The notes below the pieces were generated by a model, which was not told where the DNA came from, did not search any database, and was given only the letters and a program-made list of their open reading frames with translations. The position numbers and the translations under genes were made by a program. Positions 49,482 to 58,441 of a stretch of DNA of 64,000 nucleotides are shown piece after piece (within the stretch, counting starts at the first letter, position 1; the number at the start of each line of letters is the position of its first letter). Source of the stretch: Streptomyces liliifuscus (GTDB lineage Bacteria; Actinomycetota; Actinomycetes; Streptomycetales; Streptomycetaceae). Location of the stretch: assembly GCF_016598615.1 (NCBI RefSeq), contig NZ_CP066831.1, positions 6,200,001-6,264,000 of the forward strand, given 5' to 3'.

Positions 49482-51139
49482 CGACCCACAGCGACAGAAG
49501 GCGGGGCGCCACCGCGGTCCTCGCCGCAGCCACCCTCCTCACCGTCGGTGCCTGCAGCGGCGCCGACACCACCAGCGGCACCGGCGGCGCCTCCGCCGAC
49601 GCGGCCAAGCTGGCGCTCAGCCCCACCACCCCGGCCGCCAAGGGCACGCTCGCCAGGGCCGACTGGCTCCTGGAGGACGAGCCCGACTCGCTCGACCTCG
49701 ACACCCAGGGCACCAGCGCGGGCCGTGTCGTCCTCACCAACGTCTGCGAGCGGCTCTACCAGCTCCAGCCCGACATGACGACCAAGCCCTTCCTCGCCTC
49801 GTCGGCGAAGACCTCCGCCGACGGCAGGACCCTCACCCTCACCGTCCGCTCCGGAGTCACCTTCCACGACGGCTCGAAGCTCACCGCCGACGACGTCCTG
49901 TGGTCCCTGAAGCGGCACGCCGACCCGGACATGGAACAGTCCGACGAGTTCGGCAACGTCTCCTCGATGAAGAAGACGGGCGCCGACGAGATCACGATCG
50001 GCTTCAAGGCCCCCGACGCCCTCTTCACCAAGGCCCTCGCCGGAGACGCCGGAATCGTCTGGAACAAGGAGCAGGTCGAGAAGGCCGGCCAGGACTTCGG
50101 CACCCCCGGCCAGGCGGACGCCTGCTCCGGACCGTACGCGCTGAAGAACTGGAAGTCCGGCGACTCCATCACCATCGCCGCGTACGGCGGCTACTGGGGC
50201 AAGAAGCCGCTGACCCGCGAGGTCGTCTTCCGCTGGGCCGCCGACAGCGCGCTCGTGAACGCGCTCAAGACCGGCGCGGCGGACGGCGCGTACGCCGAGA
50301 CGCCCAACACGGCCGCCGCCCTCCTCAAGGACAAGGACATCGCCCAGCACTACGGGCCGTCCACCGCCTCCCTCGTCCTGATCCCGACCGCCCGCGGCGG
50401 CCTGGGGGACGAGCGGATCCGCCGCGCGCTCTCCCTCTCCCTCGACCGCAAGGGCATCGCCGACTCCGGGTACGGCGGCCTCGTCGAACCCTGGGCCACC
50501 CCGGTCGGCTCCGGCGCCTGGGGCTACGAGAAGGCCGGATTCCAGGCCGCGCAGAAGCAGTTGGCGTCACTGGCCCCCGCGTCACCCACCGCCGACGACC
50601 TCGCCGAGGCCAAGAAGCTGGTGAAGGAGGCGGGCACGCCCGGCGCGCCCCTCGTCATCGGCACCGACGCAAGCCAGGGCCGGACCGTCACCGCCAACGC
50701 CGTACGCGCCGCACTCCAGCGCATCGGACTCAAGGCGCAGATCAAGACCGTACCGACGTCCCAGTTCGAGGAGTTCTACAGCGACCCGCAGGCCCGTGAC
50801 GAGATCGACCTGCTGGTGGGCGACTGGTACATCTCCAAGGCCGACCCCATGGGCTTCTACGACAACGGCCTGTCCGACTCCTCCAACAACTGGGTCGGCT
50901 TCAAGGACGCCACGTACGACAAGAACGTGAAGAAGGCCCTCGCCACCCTCGACGACGCCGAACGGGCCTCGCTCGCCATCGACGTGCAGAAGCGCTTCGC
51001 GGACGCGGCGGTCTGGATCCCGATCGCGCAGGTGCCCACGATCCTGCTCCTCGACGCGAAGCTGACGGGGCCGACTGCCTCTCAGGCCTACCTGTACTAC
51101 CCGTGGGCCGCCGAACTCGGAACGAAGCGCTCCGCGTAG
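49478..51139 (+). CDS. Oligopeptide ABC transporter substrate-binding lipoprotein (SBP family 5)
   Basis: 553 residues, starting by ATGA overlap with the hydrolase gene. Signal peptide with lipobox LLTVGAC. The mature protein has the DppA/OppA fold: WLLEDEPDSLDLDTQGTSAGRVVLTNVCERL, VRSGVTFHDGSKLTADDVLWSLKR, SGPYALKNWKSGDSITIAAYGGYWG, ALSLSLDRKGIADSGYGG. It binds the substrate outside and hands it to the two permeases. Confidence 0.93.
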   Translation: MTTHSDRRRGATAVLAAATLLTVGACSGADTTSGTGGASADAAKLALSPTTPAAKGTLARADWLLEDEPDSLDLDTQGTSAGRVVLTNVCERLYQLQPDMTTKPFLASSAKTSADGRTLTLTVRSGVTFHDGSKLTADDVLWSLKRHADPDMEQSDEFGNVSSMKKTGADEITIGFKAPDALFTKALAGDAGIVWNKEQVEKAGQDFGTPGQADACSGPYALKNWKSGDSITIAAYGGYWGKKPLTREVVFRWAADSALVNALKTGAADGAYAETPNTAAALLKDKDIAQHYGPSTASLVLIPTARGGLGDERIRRALSLSLDRKGIADSGYGGLVEPWATPVGSGAWGYEKAGFQAAQKQLASLAPASPTADDLAEAKKLVKEAGTPGAPLVIGTDASQGRTVTANAVRAALQRIGLKAQIKTVPTSQFEEFYSDPQARDEIDLLVGDWYISKADPMGFYDNGLSDSSNNWVGFKDATYDKNVKKALATLDDAERASLAIDVQKRFADAAVWIPIAQVPTILLLDAKLTGPTASQAYLYYPWAAELGTKRSA

Positions 51140-51174
51140 TTCGGCATCAAGCCGCGGGTTCGTCGTGGCTGGTC

Positions 51175-51207
51175 GCGCAGTTCCCCGCGCCCCTCACGGG
51201 GCGCGGG
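51175..51207 (+). repeat. Dispersed repeat half with local hairpin inside the operon
   Basis: The 20-bp GCGCAGTTCC... arm (51175-51194) starts 35 bp after the binding-protein stop. CCCGCGCCCC (51185-51194) and GGGGCGCGGG (51198-51207) form a perfect 10-bp stem with a TCA loop. It may lower the downstream transcript or stabilise the upstream one, matching the usual excess of binding protein. Confidence 0.75.
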
Positions 51208-51251
51208 TCGGCGCCGGCCCTCGACGACTCCGCCCAGTTGGAGAAACTCTC

Positions 51252-52202
51252 ATGCTCGCTCGTATATCCCGGCGGCTGGCCGGGCTGCTGGCCACTCTGT
51301 TCGCCGCGTCCTTCGTCATCTTCGCCGCCGTGTACGCGGCTCCCGGCGACCCCGCCGTGTTCCTCGCGGGCGGCCGCGACAAGCTCACCCCCGAACGGCT
51401 CGCCTCCGTCCGCGCCCAGTACCACCTCGACGAGCCGCTCGTCGTCCAGTACGGGCGCTGGCTGTGGGACTGCGTCCACCTAGACCTCGGCCGCTCCTTC
51501 CAGTACAGCGACCAGGTCGGCGACCTGGTCTCCGCCCGCCTGCCGACCACCCTGCAACTCGTCGCGTACGCCACCGTGCTCTTCGTCGTCCTCGGCGTCG
51601 GCGCCGGAATCCTGGCCGCCGTGCGCCGCTCGACCTGGGTGGACTCGGCGATCGTCGGCGGCACGACCCTGGCCGCCTCCGTACCGTCCTTCGTCGCCGC
51701 GATCGCACTCGTCTCGCTCTTCGGCGTACAACTGGGCTGGTTCCCGGTGACCGGCAGCGGTACGGGGATCGCGGGCACCCTGCACCATCTGACGCTGCCC
51801 GCCCTGTCGTTGGCGCTCGGCGCGCTCGCGATCATCAGCCGCGTCACGCGCCAGGCCATGGCGGACGCCGCCGCCTCCGACCACGTGGAGGCGGCCCGCG
51901 CCTCCGGCGTCCCGGAGCGCGACATCATCCGCCGGCACGTCCTGCGCAACGCGCTCGGCCCCATCGTCACCATGTGCGGCCTGGTCATGGCGGGCATGCT
52001 CGCCGGCACGGTCGTCGTCGAGACGGCCTTCGGCCTCAGCGGAATCGGCTCGCTCCTGGTCGGCTCGATCAACGCGCACGACTTCCCGGTGGCCCAGGCG
52101 GTCCTGCTGCTGATGGTCACCGGCTATGTCGTCGTGACGACCGTCGTCGACCTCGTCCATCCGCTGCTGGACCCGCGCGTCAAGGAGGTGCGCCCCGCAT
52201 GA
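51252..52202 (+). CDS. Oligopeptide ABC transporter permease (DppB-like)
   Basis: 316 residues, ATG after GGAGAAACTCTC. Six helices. BPD loop with EAARASGVPERDIIRRHVLRNALGP and the DppB-type N-terminus LLATLFAASFVIFAAVYAAPGDP. The stop overlaps the next permease (ATGA). Confidence 0.94.
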   Translation: MLARISRRLAGLLATLFAASFVIFAAVYAAPGDPAVFLAGGRDKLTPERLASVRAQYHLDEPLVVQYGRWLWDCVHLDLGRSFQYSDQVGDLVSARLPTTLQLVAYATVLFVVLGVGAGILAAVRRSTWVDSAIVGGTTLAASVPSFVAAIALVSLFGVQLGWFPVTGSGTGIAGTLHHLTLPALSLALGALAIISRVTRQAMADAAASDHVEAARASGVPERDIIRRHVLRNALGPIVTMCGLVMAGMLAGTVVVETAFGLSGIGSLLVGSINAHDFPVAQAVLLLMVTGYVVVTTVVDLVHPLLDPRVKEVRPA

Positions 52203-53050
52203 CCACCCTCGCCCTGCGGCCCGTGGCGACCGGCACCCGCCCCCGCAGACGCCCTCTCGGCGTACTGATCGCCGCCACCGTCCTCGGCCTGGTCGTCCTC
52301 GCGGCGGCCCTCGCCCCGCTGATCGCGCCCTACGCCCCCGACGCCATCGACCTCTCCGCGTCCCTCGCCGGCACCAGCGCGGACCACCTCCTCGGCACCG
52401 ACTCCTCCGGCCAGGACCTGCTCTCCCGCGTGCTCCACGGAGCCCGTACGAGCCTGATCGCACCGCTGCTGCTCCTCGCGGTCGCCGCCGTGCTCGGGGT
52501 GACCCTCGGCGTGCTCTCGGCCTGGCACGGCGGCTGGATCGACACCCTCGTCTCCCGGATCACCGACGTGATGTACGCCTTCCCGGGCCTGCTCTTCACC
52601 GTCCTGATCATCGCCGTCTTCGGCACCGGAACCACGACCTCGGTGCTCGCCCTCGGGCTGGCCTTCACCCCGACCGTCGCCCGGTACACCCGCTCGCTGG
52701 CCCTCTCCGAGGTCCGCAAGCCGTACGTCGACGCCTACCGCGTCCAGGGCATGGGCGGCACCCGCATCTGCGCCCTGCACCTGGTGCCCAACCTGGGCCG
52801 CTCGGTCCTCGGCTACCTCGTCGTCCTCTTCGGCGAGGCCGTGATGTCGCTGGCGACCCTCTCCTATCTGGGCTTCGGCGCCCAACCACCCTCCTCCGAC
52901 TGGGGGCTGATGGTCCAGGAGGGCCAGTCCGCCGTCGTCCAGGGCGCCCTGCTCCCCGCCCTCGTCCCCGGCACGGCCATCGCCCTGGTCGTCGTGTCCG
53001 TCAACGTGGCCGGCGTCTGGGCCGCCGACCGCCTAGGAAGTCAGGACTGA
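52199..53050 (+). CDS. Oligopeptide ABC transporter permease (DppC-like)
   Basis: 283 residues. DppC N-terminal extension with a helix LGVLIAATVLGLVVLAAALAPLIAPYAP and the HLLGTDSSGQDLLSRVLHGARTSL block, coupling loop YVDAYRVQGMGGTRICALHLVPNL. Starts inside the DppB stop. Confidence 0.94.
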   Translation: MTTLALRPVATGTRPRRRPLGVLIAATVLGLVVLAAALAPLIAPYAPDAIDLSASLAGTSADHLLGTDSSGQDLLSRVLHGARTSLIAPLLLLAVAAVLGVTLGVLSAWHGGWIDTLVSRITDVMYAFPGLLFTVLIIAVFGTGTTTSVLALGLAFTPTVARYTRSLALSEVRKPYVDAYRVQGMGGTRICALHLVPNLGRSVLGYLVVLFGEAVMSLATLSYLGFGAQPPSSDWGLMVQEGQSAVVQGALLPALVPGTAIALVVVSVNVAGVWAADRLGSQD

Positions 53051-53054
53051 GCGC

Positions 53055-54122
53055 ATGCTGCTGTCTCTAGAGGACCTCACGGTCCAAGTCCCGGGCACGG
53101 CCCGCCCCTTGCTCGACTCCGTCACGCTGACCGTCGCGGAGGGCGAGGTCGTCGGCCTGGTCGGCGAGTCGGGCTCCGGCAAGTCGACCACGGCGAAGGC
53201 GGCCCTCGGCCTGCTGCCCACGGGAGCCGACTTCGCCGGCTCGGTCCGCGTCGACGGCACCGACGTACTCGGCCTGCGCGGCGAAGCCCTGCGCGCCCAC
53301 CGCGCCGACACCGTCGCGATGATCCACCAGGACCCGCGCGCCACCCTCAACCCGGTCCGCCGCATCGGCGACTTCCTCGTCGAACGCGGCGCCACGAAGG
53401 AACGGGCCGTCGAACTCCTCGCCGCCGTCGGCCTGTCCGACCCCGAACAGCGGGTCCGCCAGCGCCCGCACGAACTCTCCGGCGGCATGCTCCAGCGCGT
53501 CGTCATCGCCGGCGCCCTGGCCGCCCGTCCCCGCCTCCTGCTCGCCGACGAGGCCACCAGCGCCCTCGACGTCACCACCCAGGCCGAGATCCTCGCCCAG
53601 CTCCGCACGGCCCGCGAGGAACAGGGTGCGGGCCTGCTCTTCATCACCCACGACCTGCACCTGGCGGCCGCGTACTGCGACCGCGTGTACGTCATGTATG
53701 CCGGCCGAGTGGTCGAAGAACGATCGGCCCGAGCCCTCTTCACAACCCCGGCCCACCCCTACACCCAGGGCCTCCTCTCCTGCTCCCCAACCCTCGGCGA
53801 CTCCCACCCCCTGCTCCCCATCCCGGGCCGCCCTCCATCCCTCTCCGACACCTTCCCTGGCTGCCCGTTCGCCCCGAGATGCGGGGAAGCGGAGGAGGAG
53901 TGCGAGACATGGCTCCCGGAGCCGGTGTTCCTGGAAGAGCGGGGGCTACGGGAAGACGGGGTGCCTTCGGAAGGGGGCGGTATGGCAGCCTGCCGCCGCG
54001 TTGTGGGCAGGCGTTCCGCAGGGCGATGGGGGTCCCCCCGCTCGAGCGAAGCCGAGAGCGGGGGAGGGTGGGCACAACGCACGACGGCGGGTCAGCCAAA
54101 GGACAAGGTGAGCCACAAATGA
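53055..54122 (+). CDS. Oligopeptide ABC transporter ATPase (DppD-like)
   Basis: 355 residues. Walker A VGESGSGKSTTAKAALG, signature HELSGGMLQRVVIAGALAARP, Walker B LLLADEATSALD, H-loop LLFITHDLHLAA, and the Cys-rich C-terminal oligo_HPY-type region GCPFAPRCGEAEEECETW. The usual C-terminus (AACRRVVG) is followed by about 37 extra residues encoded by a dispersed palindrome (54028-54067), so a repeat insertion has lengthened the protein. Confidence 0.92.
   Translation: MLLSLEDLTVQVPGTARPLLDSVTLTVAEGEVVGLVGESGSGKSTTAKAALGLLPTGADFAGSVRVDGTDVLGLRGEALRAHRADTVAMIHQDPRATLNPVRRIGDFLVERGATKERAVELLAAVGLSDPEQRVRQRPHELSGGMLQRVVIAGALAARPRLLLADEATSALDVTTQAEILAQLRTAREEQGAGLLFITHDLHLAAAYCDRVYVMYAGRVVEERSARALFTTPAHPYTQGLLSCSPTLGDSHPLLPIPGRPPSLSDTFPGCPFAPRCGEAEEECETWLPEPVFLEERGLREDGVPSEGGGMAACRRVVGRRSAGRWGSPRSSEAESGGGWAQRTTAGQPKDKVSHK
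54028..54067. repeat. Dispersed palindromic repeat inside the DppD coding end
   Basis: GGGGGTCCCC...GAGCGGGGGAGG contains the 9-bp inverted arms CCCCCGCTC (54035-54043) and GAGCGGGGG (54056-54064). I recall similar sequences in other Streptomyces intergenic regions. Here it is read as SPRSSEAESGGGW near the gene's end. Confidence 0.7.
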
Positions 54123-54931
54123 CAAGCACCCTGCTGCAGGTAAAGGGCCTGGGCAAGACCTACCCCCTCCCCGGCGGAGGGCACCACAAGGCCGCCGAGG
54201 ACGTCTCCTTCACACTGCAGCCCGGCGCAGCCCTGGGCATCGTCGGCGAATCCGGCTCAGGCAAAACCACAGTCGCCCGCATGCTCGTAGGCCTCACCAC
54301 CCCCGACACCGGCACGATCACAGTCGAAGGCCGCGCACGCGAACCCCGCACCCCCCGCCGCCGAGCCCAAAGACTCACCCGGGCCCGCGAGATCCAGATG
54401 GTCTTCCAGGACCCGTACGTCTCCCTGGACCCCAGACTCACCGCAACCCAGTGCCTCCGCGCGGCCCTGCGCCTGCACGGCCGCGCCGAGTCCCTCGCGG
54501 CAACCCTCCTCGACCAGGTGGGCCTCGGGGAACGCGAGGCGGAGGCCCGCCCCCGCCACCTCTCCGGCGGCCAGCGCCAACGACTCGCGATCGCCCGGGC
54601 GCTCGCCGTGGACCCACGCATCCTCGTCCTGGACGAGGCGGTCGCCGCACTCGACGTGTCGATCCAGGCCCAGATCCTGCGGCTCCTGGACGACATCCGC
54701 CGGGACACCGGGGTCGCCCTGGTCTTCGTCAGCCACGATCTGGCCGTCGTGCAGCACGTCACGGACGAGGTCCTGGTGATGCGCCGCGGCCGGACCGTGG
54801 AACAGGGGCCCACCGACCGCGTGCTCACCGAGCCTTCGGACCCGTACACCCGTCTGCTGCTCGCCTCGGTACCGGGCGAGGGCTGGGACCCGGCGGACGC
54901 GGTCGAGGCACGGGCCGCTCTCAGTGCCTGA
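54119..54931 (+). CDS. Oligopeptide ABC transporter ATPase (DppF-like)
   Basis: 270 residues, ATG overlapping the DppD stop. Walker A VGESGSGKTTVARMLVG, signature RHLSGGQRQRLAIARALAV, Walker B ILVLDEAVAALD, H-loop VFVSHDLAVVQHV. It lacks the oligo_HPY C-terminal extension. Completes the importer; a strong terminator follows. Confidence 0.94.
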   Translation: MTSTLLQVKGLGKTYPLPGGGHHKAAEDVSFTLQPGAALGIVGESGSGKTTVARMLVGLTTPDTGTITVEGRAREPRTPRRRAQRLTRAREIQMVFQDPYVSLDPRLTATQCLRAALRLHGRAESLAATLLDQVGLGEREAEARPRHLSGGQRQRLAIARALAVDPRILVLDEAVAALDVSIQAQILRLLDDIRRDTGVALVFVSHDLAVVQHVTDEVLVMRRGRTVEQGPTDRVLTEPSDPYTRLLLASVPGEGWDPADAVEARAALSA

Positions 54932-54936
54932 AAGGC

Positions 54937-54970
54937 AGGAGCCCCGACACCTGACGGTGTAGGGGCTCCT
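54937..54970. terminator. Terminator hairpin after the importer operon
   Basis: AGGAGCCCC (54937-54945) pairs with GGGGCTCCT (54962-54970), with an inner stem ACACC/GGTGT. It is 5 bp after the DppF stop and 64 bp before the cold-shock gene end, so it likely serves both convergent units. Confidence 0.85.
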
Positions 54971-55034
54971 TGGGTACTTCTCTCGGTTCCGGATCAGAGT
55001 ATTGGGCTCATGGAGCCAAGACTCGGCCGAAGGA

Positions 55035-55238
55035 TCAGACGGGGGTGACGTTCTCCGCCTGCGGGCCCTTCGGACCCTGGGTCACGTCGAAGGTAACCGC
55101 CTGGTTCTCTTCGAGAGAGCGGAATCCGCTCGCGTTGATCGCGGAGTAGTGGACGAAGACGTCCGGGCCGCCGCCTTCCTGGGCGATGAATCCAAAGCCC
55201 TTTTCAGCGTTGAACCACTTCACGGTTCCGGTAGCCAT
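55035..55238 (-). CDS. Cold-shock protein, CspA/ScoF family
   Basis: 67 residues, ATG 55238 behind AAGGAGGG. RNP1 KGFGFI and RNP2 VFVHYSAI are intact within a single OB fold. RNA chaperone of the cytosol. It stands on the minus strand between the importer operon and mqnA. Confidence 0.96.
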   Translation of the reverse strand: MATGTVKWFNAEKGFGFIAQEGGGPDVFVHYSAINASGFRSLEENQAVTFDVTQGPKGPQAENVTPV

Positions 55239-55332
55239 AAGCCCTCCTTGGGCCCAAAGGGTTGCCCTGCTCCAGAACCTGCAAGGTGTAAACAAAAGCT
55301 TGTAAACAACTGCATTCGTCTGAAAACGACGA

Positions 55333-55361
55333 GAGCCCGCGGTCACATGCTCCGCAGGCTC
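55333..55361 (-). promoter_or_regulatory. Leader hairpin of the cold-shock gene
   Basis: The arms AGAGCC and GGCTCT (55332-55337, 55357-55362) and an inner 4-bp stem with one mismatch between form a hairpin about 95 nt upstream of the start, in what should be a long 5' leader. Such leaders in csp genes can affect stability and translation. The 55239-55593 gap holds this leader and the mqnA promoter region; no gene is seen. Confidence 0.45.
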
Positions 55362-55581
55362 TGTACTGCAAGGGAAACCAAACTGCAACTTGCGACGAGC
55401 CTACCCACGAGGGCAGCCGAAAGCAATAGAGGGCAAGATCACGTCACCCGGAAGTTTGGCGGGGTCGCCCGATGGGTTGACGTCGCGGTATCACTTGGCG
55501 TCACAGGGGTTGACAGGAGCGGGCCAGATCGTTTCGGAAACCACTCGGGACCCTGAAGCCTGCACCGTACCCCATGGGCGC

Positions 55582-55587
55582 TAGCCT
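55582..55587 (+). promoter_or_regulatory. Leaderless-type -10 box of mqnA
   Basis: TAGCCT lies 6 nt before the GTG start; no ribosome site is present. A weak -35 (CTGCAC, 55560-55565) is 16 bp upstream. Confidence 0.45.
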
Positions 55588-55593
55588 CGCGAT

Positions 55594-56475
55594 GTGGACA
55601 ATTCTCCCGAGTCTCCCGAGGGGCGTCCCGACGCCCGCCCGTCCAGGCCGCGCGTCGGCCACATCCAGTTCCTGAACTGCCTGCCCCTCTACTGGGGGCT
55701 CGCGAGAACGGGCACGCTGCTCGACTTCGAGCTCACCAAGGACACCCCGGAGAAGCTCAGCGAGCGGCTGGTGCGGGGCGAGCTCGACATCGGCCCGATC
55801 ACCCTCGTCGAGTTCCTCAAGCACGCCGACGAACTGGTCGCCTTCCCCGACATCGCGGTCGGCTGCGACGGCCCGGTGATGTCCTGCGTACTGGTCTCCC
55901 AGGTCCCGCTGGACCAGCTGGACGGAGCCAGGGTCGCCCTCGGCTCGACCTCCCGTACGTCCGTACGTCTCGCGCAGCTCCTGCTGTCGGAGCGGTACGG
56001 CGTCCAGCCGTCCTATTACACGTGCCCGCCCGACCTCAGCCTGATGATGCAGGAGGCCGACGCGGCGGTCCTGATCGGTGACGCCGCCCTGCGCGCCAAC
56101 CTGCTCGACGGTCCGCGCTACGGCCTCGCGGTGCACGATCTGGGCACGCTGTGGAAGGAGTGGACGGGCCTGCCGTTCGTCTTCGCGGTCTGGGCGGCGC
56201 GCCGGGACTACCTGGAGCGCGAGCCCGTCCTCACGCGCCAGGTCCACGAGGCCTTCCTCGCCTCCCGCGACCTCTCCCTTGACGAGGTCGGCAAGGTCGC
56301 CGAGCAGGCGGCCCGCTGGGAGGCGTTCGACGAGAGCGTCCTTGAGCGCTACTTCACGACCCTCGACTTCCGCTTCGGGGGCCCGCAGCTGGAGGCCGTC
56401 ACCGAGTTCGCGCGGAGGGTGGGGCCGACGACCGGGTTCGCGGCGGACGTGAAGGTGGATCTGCTCCAGCCGTAA
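55594..56475 (+). CDS. mqnA: Chorismate dehydratase of the futalosine menaquinone pathway
   Basis: 293 residues, GTG start. Typical periplasmic-binding-protein-like fold: VGHIQFLNCLPLYWGLARTG at the N-terminus, GELDIGPITLVEFLKHAD, ALGSTSRTSVRLAQLLLSERYG, ADAAVLIGDAALRA. It dehydrates chorismate to 3-[(1-carboxyvinyl)oxy]benzoate, the substrate of MqnE. It is separated from the other mqn genes by about 20 kb here. Confidence 0.95.
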   Translation: MDNSPESPEGRPDARPSRPRVGHIQFLNCLPLYWGLARTGTLLDFELTKDTPEKLSERLVRGELDIGPITLVEFLKHADELVAFPDIAVGCDGPVMSCVLVSQVPLDQLDGARVALGSTSRTSVRLAQLLLSERYGVQPSYYTCPPDLSLMMQEADAAVLIGDAALRANLLDGPRYGLAVHDLGTLWKEWTGLPFVFAVWAARRDYLEREPVLTRQVHEAFLASRDLSLDEVGKVAEQAARWEAFDESVLERYFTTLDFRFGGPQLEAVTEFARRVGPTTGFAADVKVDLLQP

Positions 56476-56606
56476 GGGAGGTCACCGGCGTACGGCACGG
56501 CATTACCCTGCTGAACAGTGCGGCACGGTGGCACGGTTCGGCGCGTACGGGGACGGGGACGGACGGGTGGGGACGGGTAGTGGAACACGGGGGAGGTGCG
56601 GGCACC

Positions 56607-58421
56607 ATGCAACCGCTCGGAGTCGATGAACCCACCGTCGTGGGGCCCTACCGGCTGTTGGGCCGGCTCGGCTCGGGCGGGATGGGCCGCGTCTATCTGG
56701 GCCGCAGCGCGGGCGGCCGTACCGTCGCGGTCAAGATCGTGCATCCGCACTTCGCGCTCGACGAGGAGTTCCGGGCCCGTTTCCGCCGGGAGGTGGAGGC
56801 GGCGCGGCGGGTGGGCGGCGCGTACACGGCACCGGTGCTGGACGCCGGTCCGGACGCACCGGTCCCGTGGGTCGCCACGGCCTATGCCGCAGGACCGTCC
56901 CTCGCCGCCGCGGTCGCCGACGCGGGCCCGCTCCCGGAGCATTCCGTACGGGTCCTCGGTGCCGGGCTCGCCGAGGCGCTGTCGGCGGTGCACGGACTGG
57001 ACCTCGTCCATCGTGACGTCAAGCCGTCGAACGTGCTGCTGACCCTCGACGGGCCCCTTCTGATCGACTTCGGCATCGCCCGCGCGACGGACGGCACGGC
57101 CTCCCTGACCTCGACCGGCGTCTCCGTCGGCTCGCCCGGCTACATGTCGCCCGAGCAGATCCTCGGCAAGGGGGTCACGGGAGCGGCGGACGTCTTCTCG
57201 CTGGGTGCGGTACTTGCGTACGCGGCGACGGGCTCGTCCCCGTTCCCCGGTGACTCCTCGGCCGCGCTCCTCTACAAGGTGGTCCACGAGGAGCCTGAAC
57301 TGGGCGCGCTGTCGGGCGACTTGAGGGAGGTGGTGGCCGACTGCCTCTCGAAGGACCCTTCCGCCCGCCCCTCCCCGTCCGCCCTCGCCTCCCGCCTCGC
57401 CGCGGAGGGCGCGGCCCGGCTGGTGACGGCCGGCTGGCTGCCGGGACCCCTGGTGGAGCAGGTCAGCCGCAGCGCGGTCCAGCTCCTGAACCTGGAGGCG
57501 GCGGACGTGACGCCGTCAGGGGTGGTGGGCTTCAGCAGCCCTTCGGTGGGCGACTCCAACGGATCGGCGCCGGCGGAAGGCCCCGGAGCGGCGGTGGCGG
57601 AGGGGCCCCGGGCGACGCCGGTCCCGTCCCCGACCCCGGCCGACTCCCCACCTCCCGCCGGAGTGTTCGGCCCCCCGGACCCGTCGTACGCGCCCTACGC
57701 GCCGCACGCGTCCCAGTCACCCCAGTCACCCCATGCACCCCTGTCCGGCCCCCCGACCCACGTCCCGGAGCCACGAGACGCGGCAGGCCCGGACACCTCC
57801 CCCGGGAAGGTGTCCGTCAGTGTGGCCGCGACCTCCGTGCCGACCGCCAACGGGCGGGGCCGCAAGCTGAGTTGCACGGTGGCGCTCGCGGTGGCGGGAG
57901 CGCTGGCGGCGGTGGTGATCGGCGGGGTGTTCGTGGGCGACCTGCTGCCGGGCGGGGACAACGACAGCGACAGCGGCAGCGACGCGGGCGGACCGGCCGA
58001 CTCCCAGCCCGCGGCCACCCCGAGCGGGGCCACGCCGAGCGCCTCCGGCACGGACGGCAGTGACGTCTCCGCCGTCCCCACTTCCTACCTCGGCACCTGG
58101 GAGGGCGACGGGTTCGCCCTCGACGGCAAGCTCCCCATGGGCACGTTCCGCGTCACCGTCCGCCAGGCCGAGCCCGGCGACCAACTCGGCACCTTCCGTC
58201 AGACCGACCTCATCGGCGGCACCTGCGACACCGACCTCGTCCTCAAGAAGGTCACCCCCAAACAGCTGATCGCGACCAGCATCTCCAAGCCCTCCACCAC
58301 CTCCGAGTGCACGACGGGCCGCCACGAGGTCCGCCTGGTCCCGACAGGCGACGACCTCCGCTACGAAACGGACAACCCGGACGCGGGGGATCCGGTGGCC
58401 CGGATGTCGAAGGTCGAGTGA
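56607..58421 (+). CDS. Ser/Thr protein kinase with membrane anchor and extracellular domain
   Basis: 604 residues from the ATG at 56607 (GTG 56580 would add nine residues). Kinase domain about 15-270: GSGGMGRVYLG P-loop, VAVKIV Lys about 43, HRDVKPSN with the catalytic Asp about 137, DFGIA, and SPGYMSPEQI. A Pro/Ser-rich juxtamembrane stretch (300-410), a single helix (VALAVAGALAAVVIGGVFVGDLL, about 425-447) and an extracellular domain of about 110 residues follow. It lies tail to tail (20 bp) with the EccC-like gene and may regulate envelope or secretion functions. Confidence 0.93.
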   Translation: MQPLGVDEPTVVGPYRLLGRLGSGGMGRVYLGRSAGGRTVAVKIVHPHFALDEEFRARFRREVEAARRVGGAYTAPVLDAGPDAPVPWVATAYAAGPSLAAAVADAGPLPEHSVRVLGAGLAEALSAVHGLDLVHRDVKPSNVLLTLDGPLLIDFGIARATDGTASLTSTGVSVGSPGYMSPEQILGKGVTGAADVFSLGAVLAYAATGSSPFPGDSSAALLYKVVHEEPELGALSGDLREVVADCLSKDPSARPSPSALASRLAAEGAARLVTAGWLPGPLVEQVSRSAVQLLNLEAADVTPSGVVGFSSPSVGDSNGSAPAEGPGAAVAEGPRATPVPSPTPADSPPPAGVFGPPDPSYAPYAPHASQSPQSPHAPLSGPPTHVPEPRDAAGPDTSPGKVSVSVAATSVPTANGRGRKLSCTVALAVAGALAAVVIGGVFVGDLLPGGDNDSDSGSDAGGPADSQPAATPSGATPSASGTDGSDVSAVPTSYLGTWEGDGFALDGKLPMGTFRVTVRQAEPGDQLGTFRQTDLIGGTCDTDLVLKKVTPKQLIATSISKPSTTSECTTGRHEVRLVPTGDDLRYETDNPDAGDPVARMSKVE

Positions 58422-58441
58422 GCCGTTGAGAGGCTGAGGGG

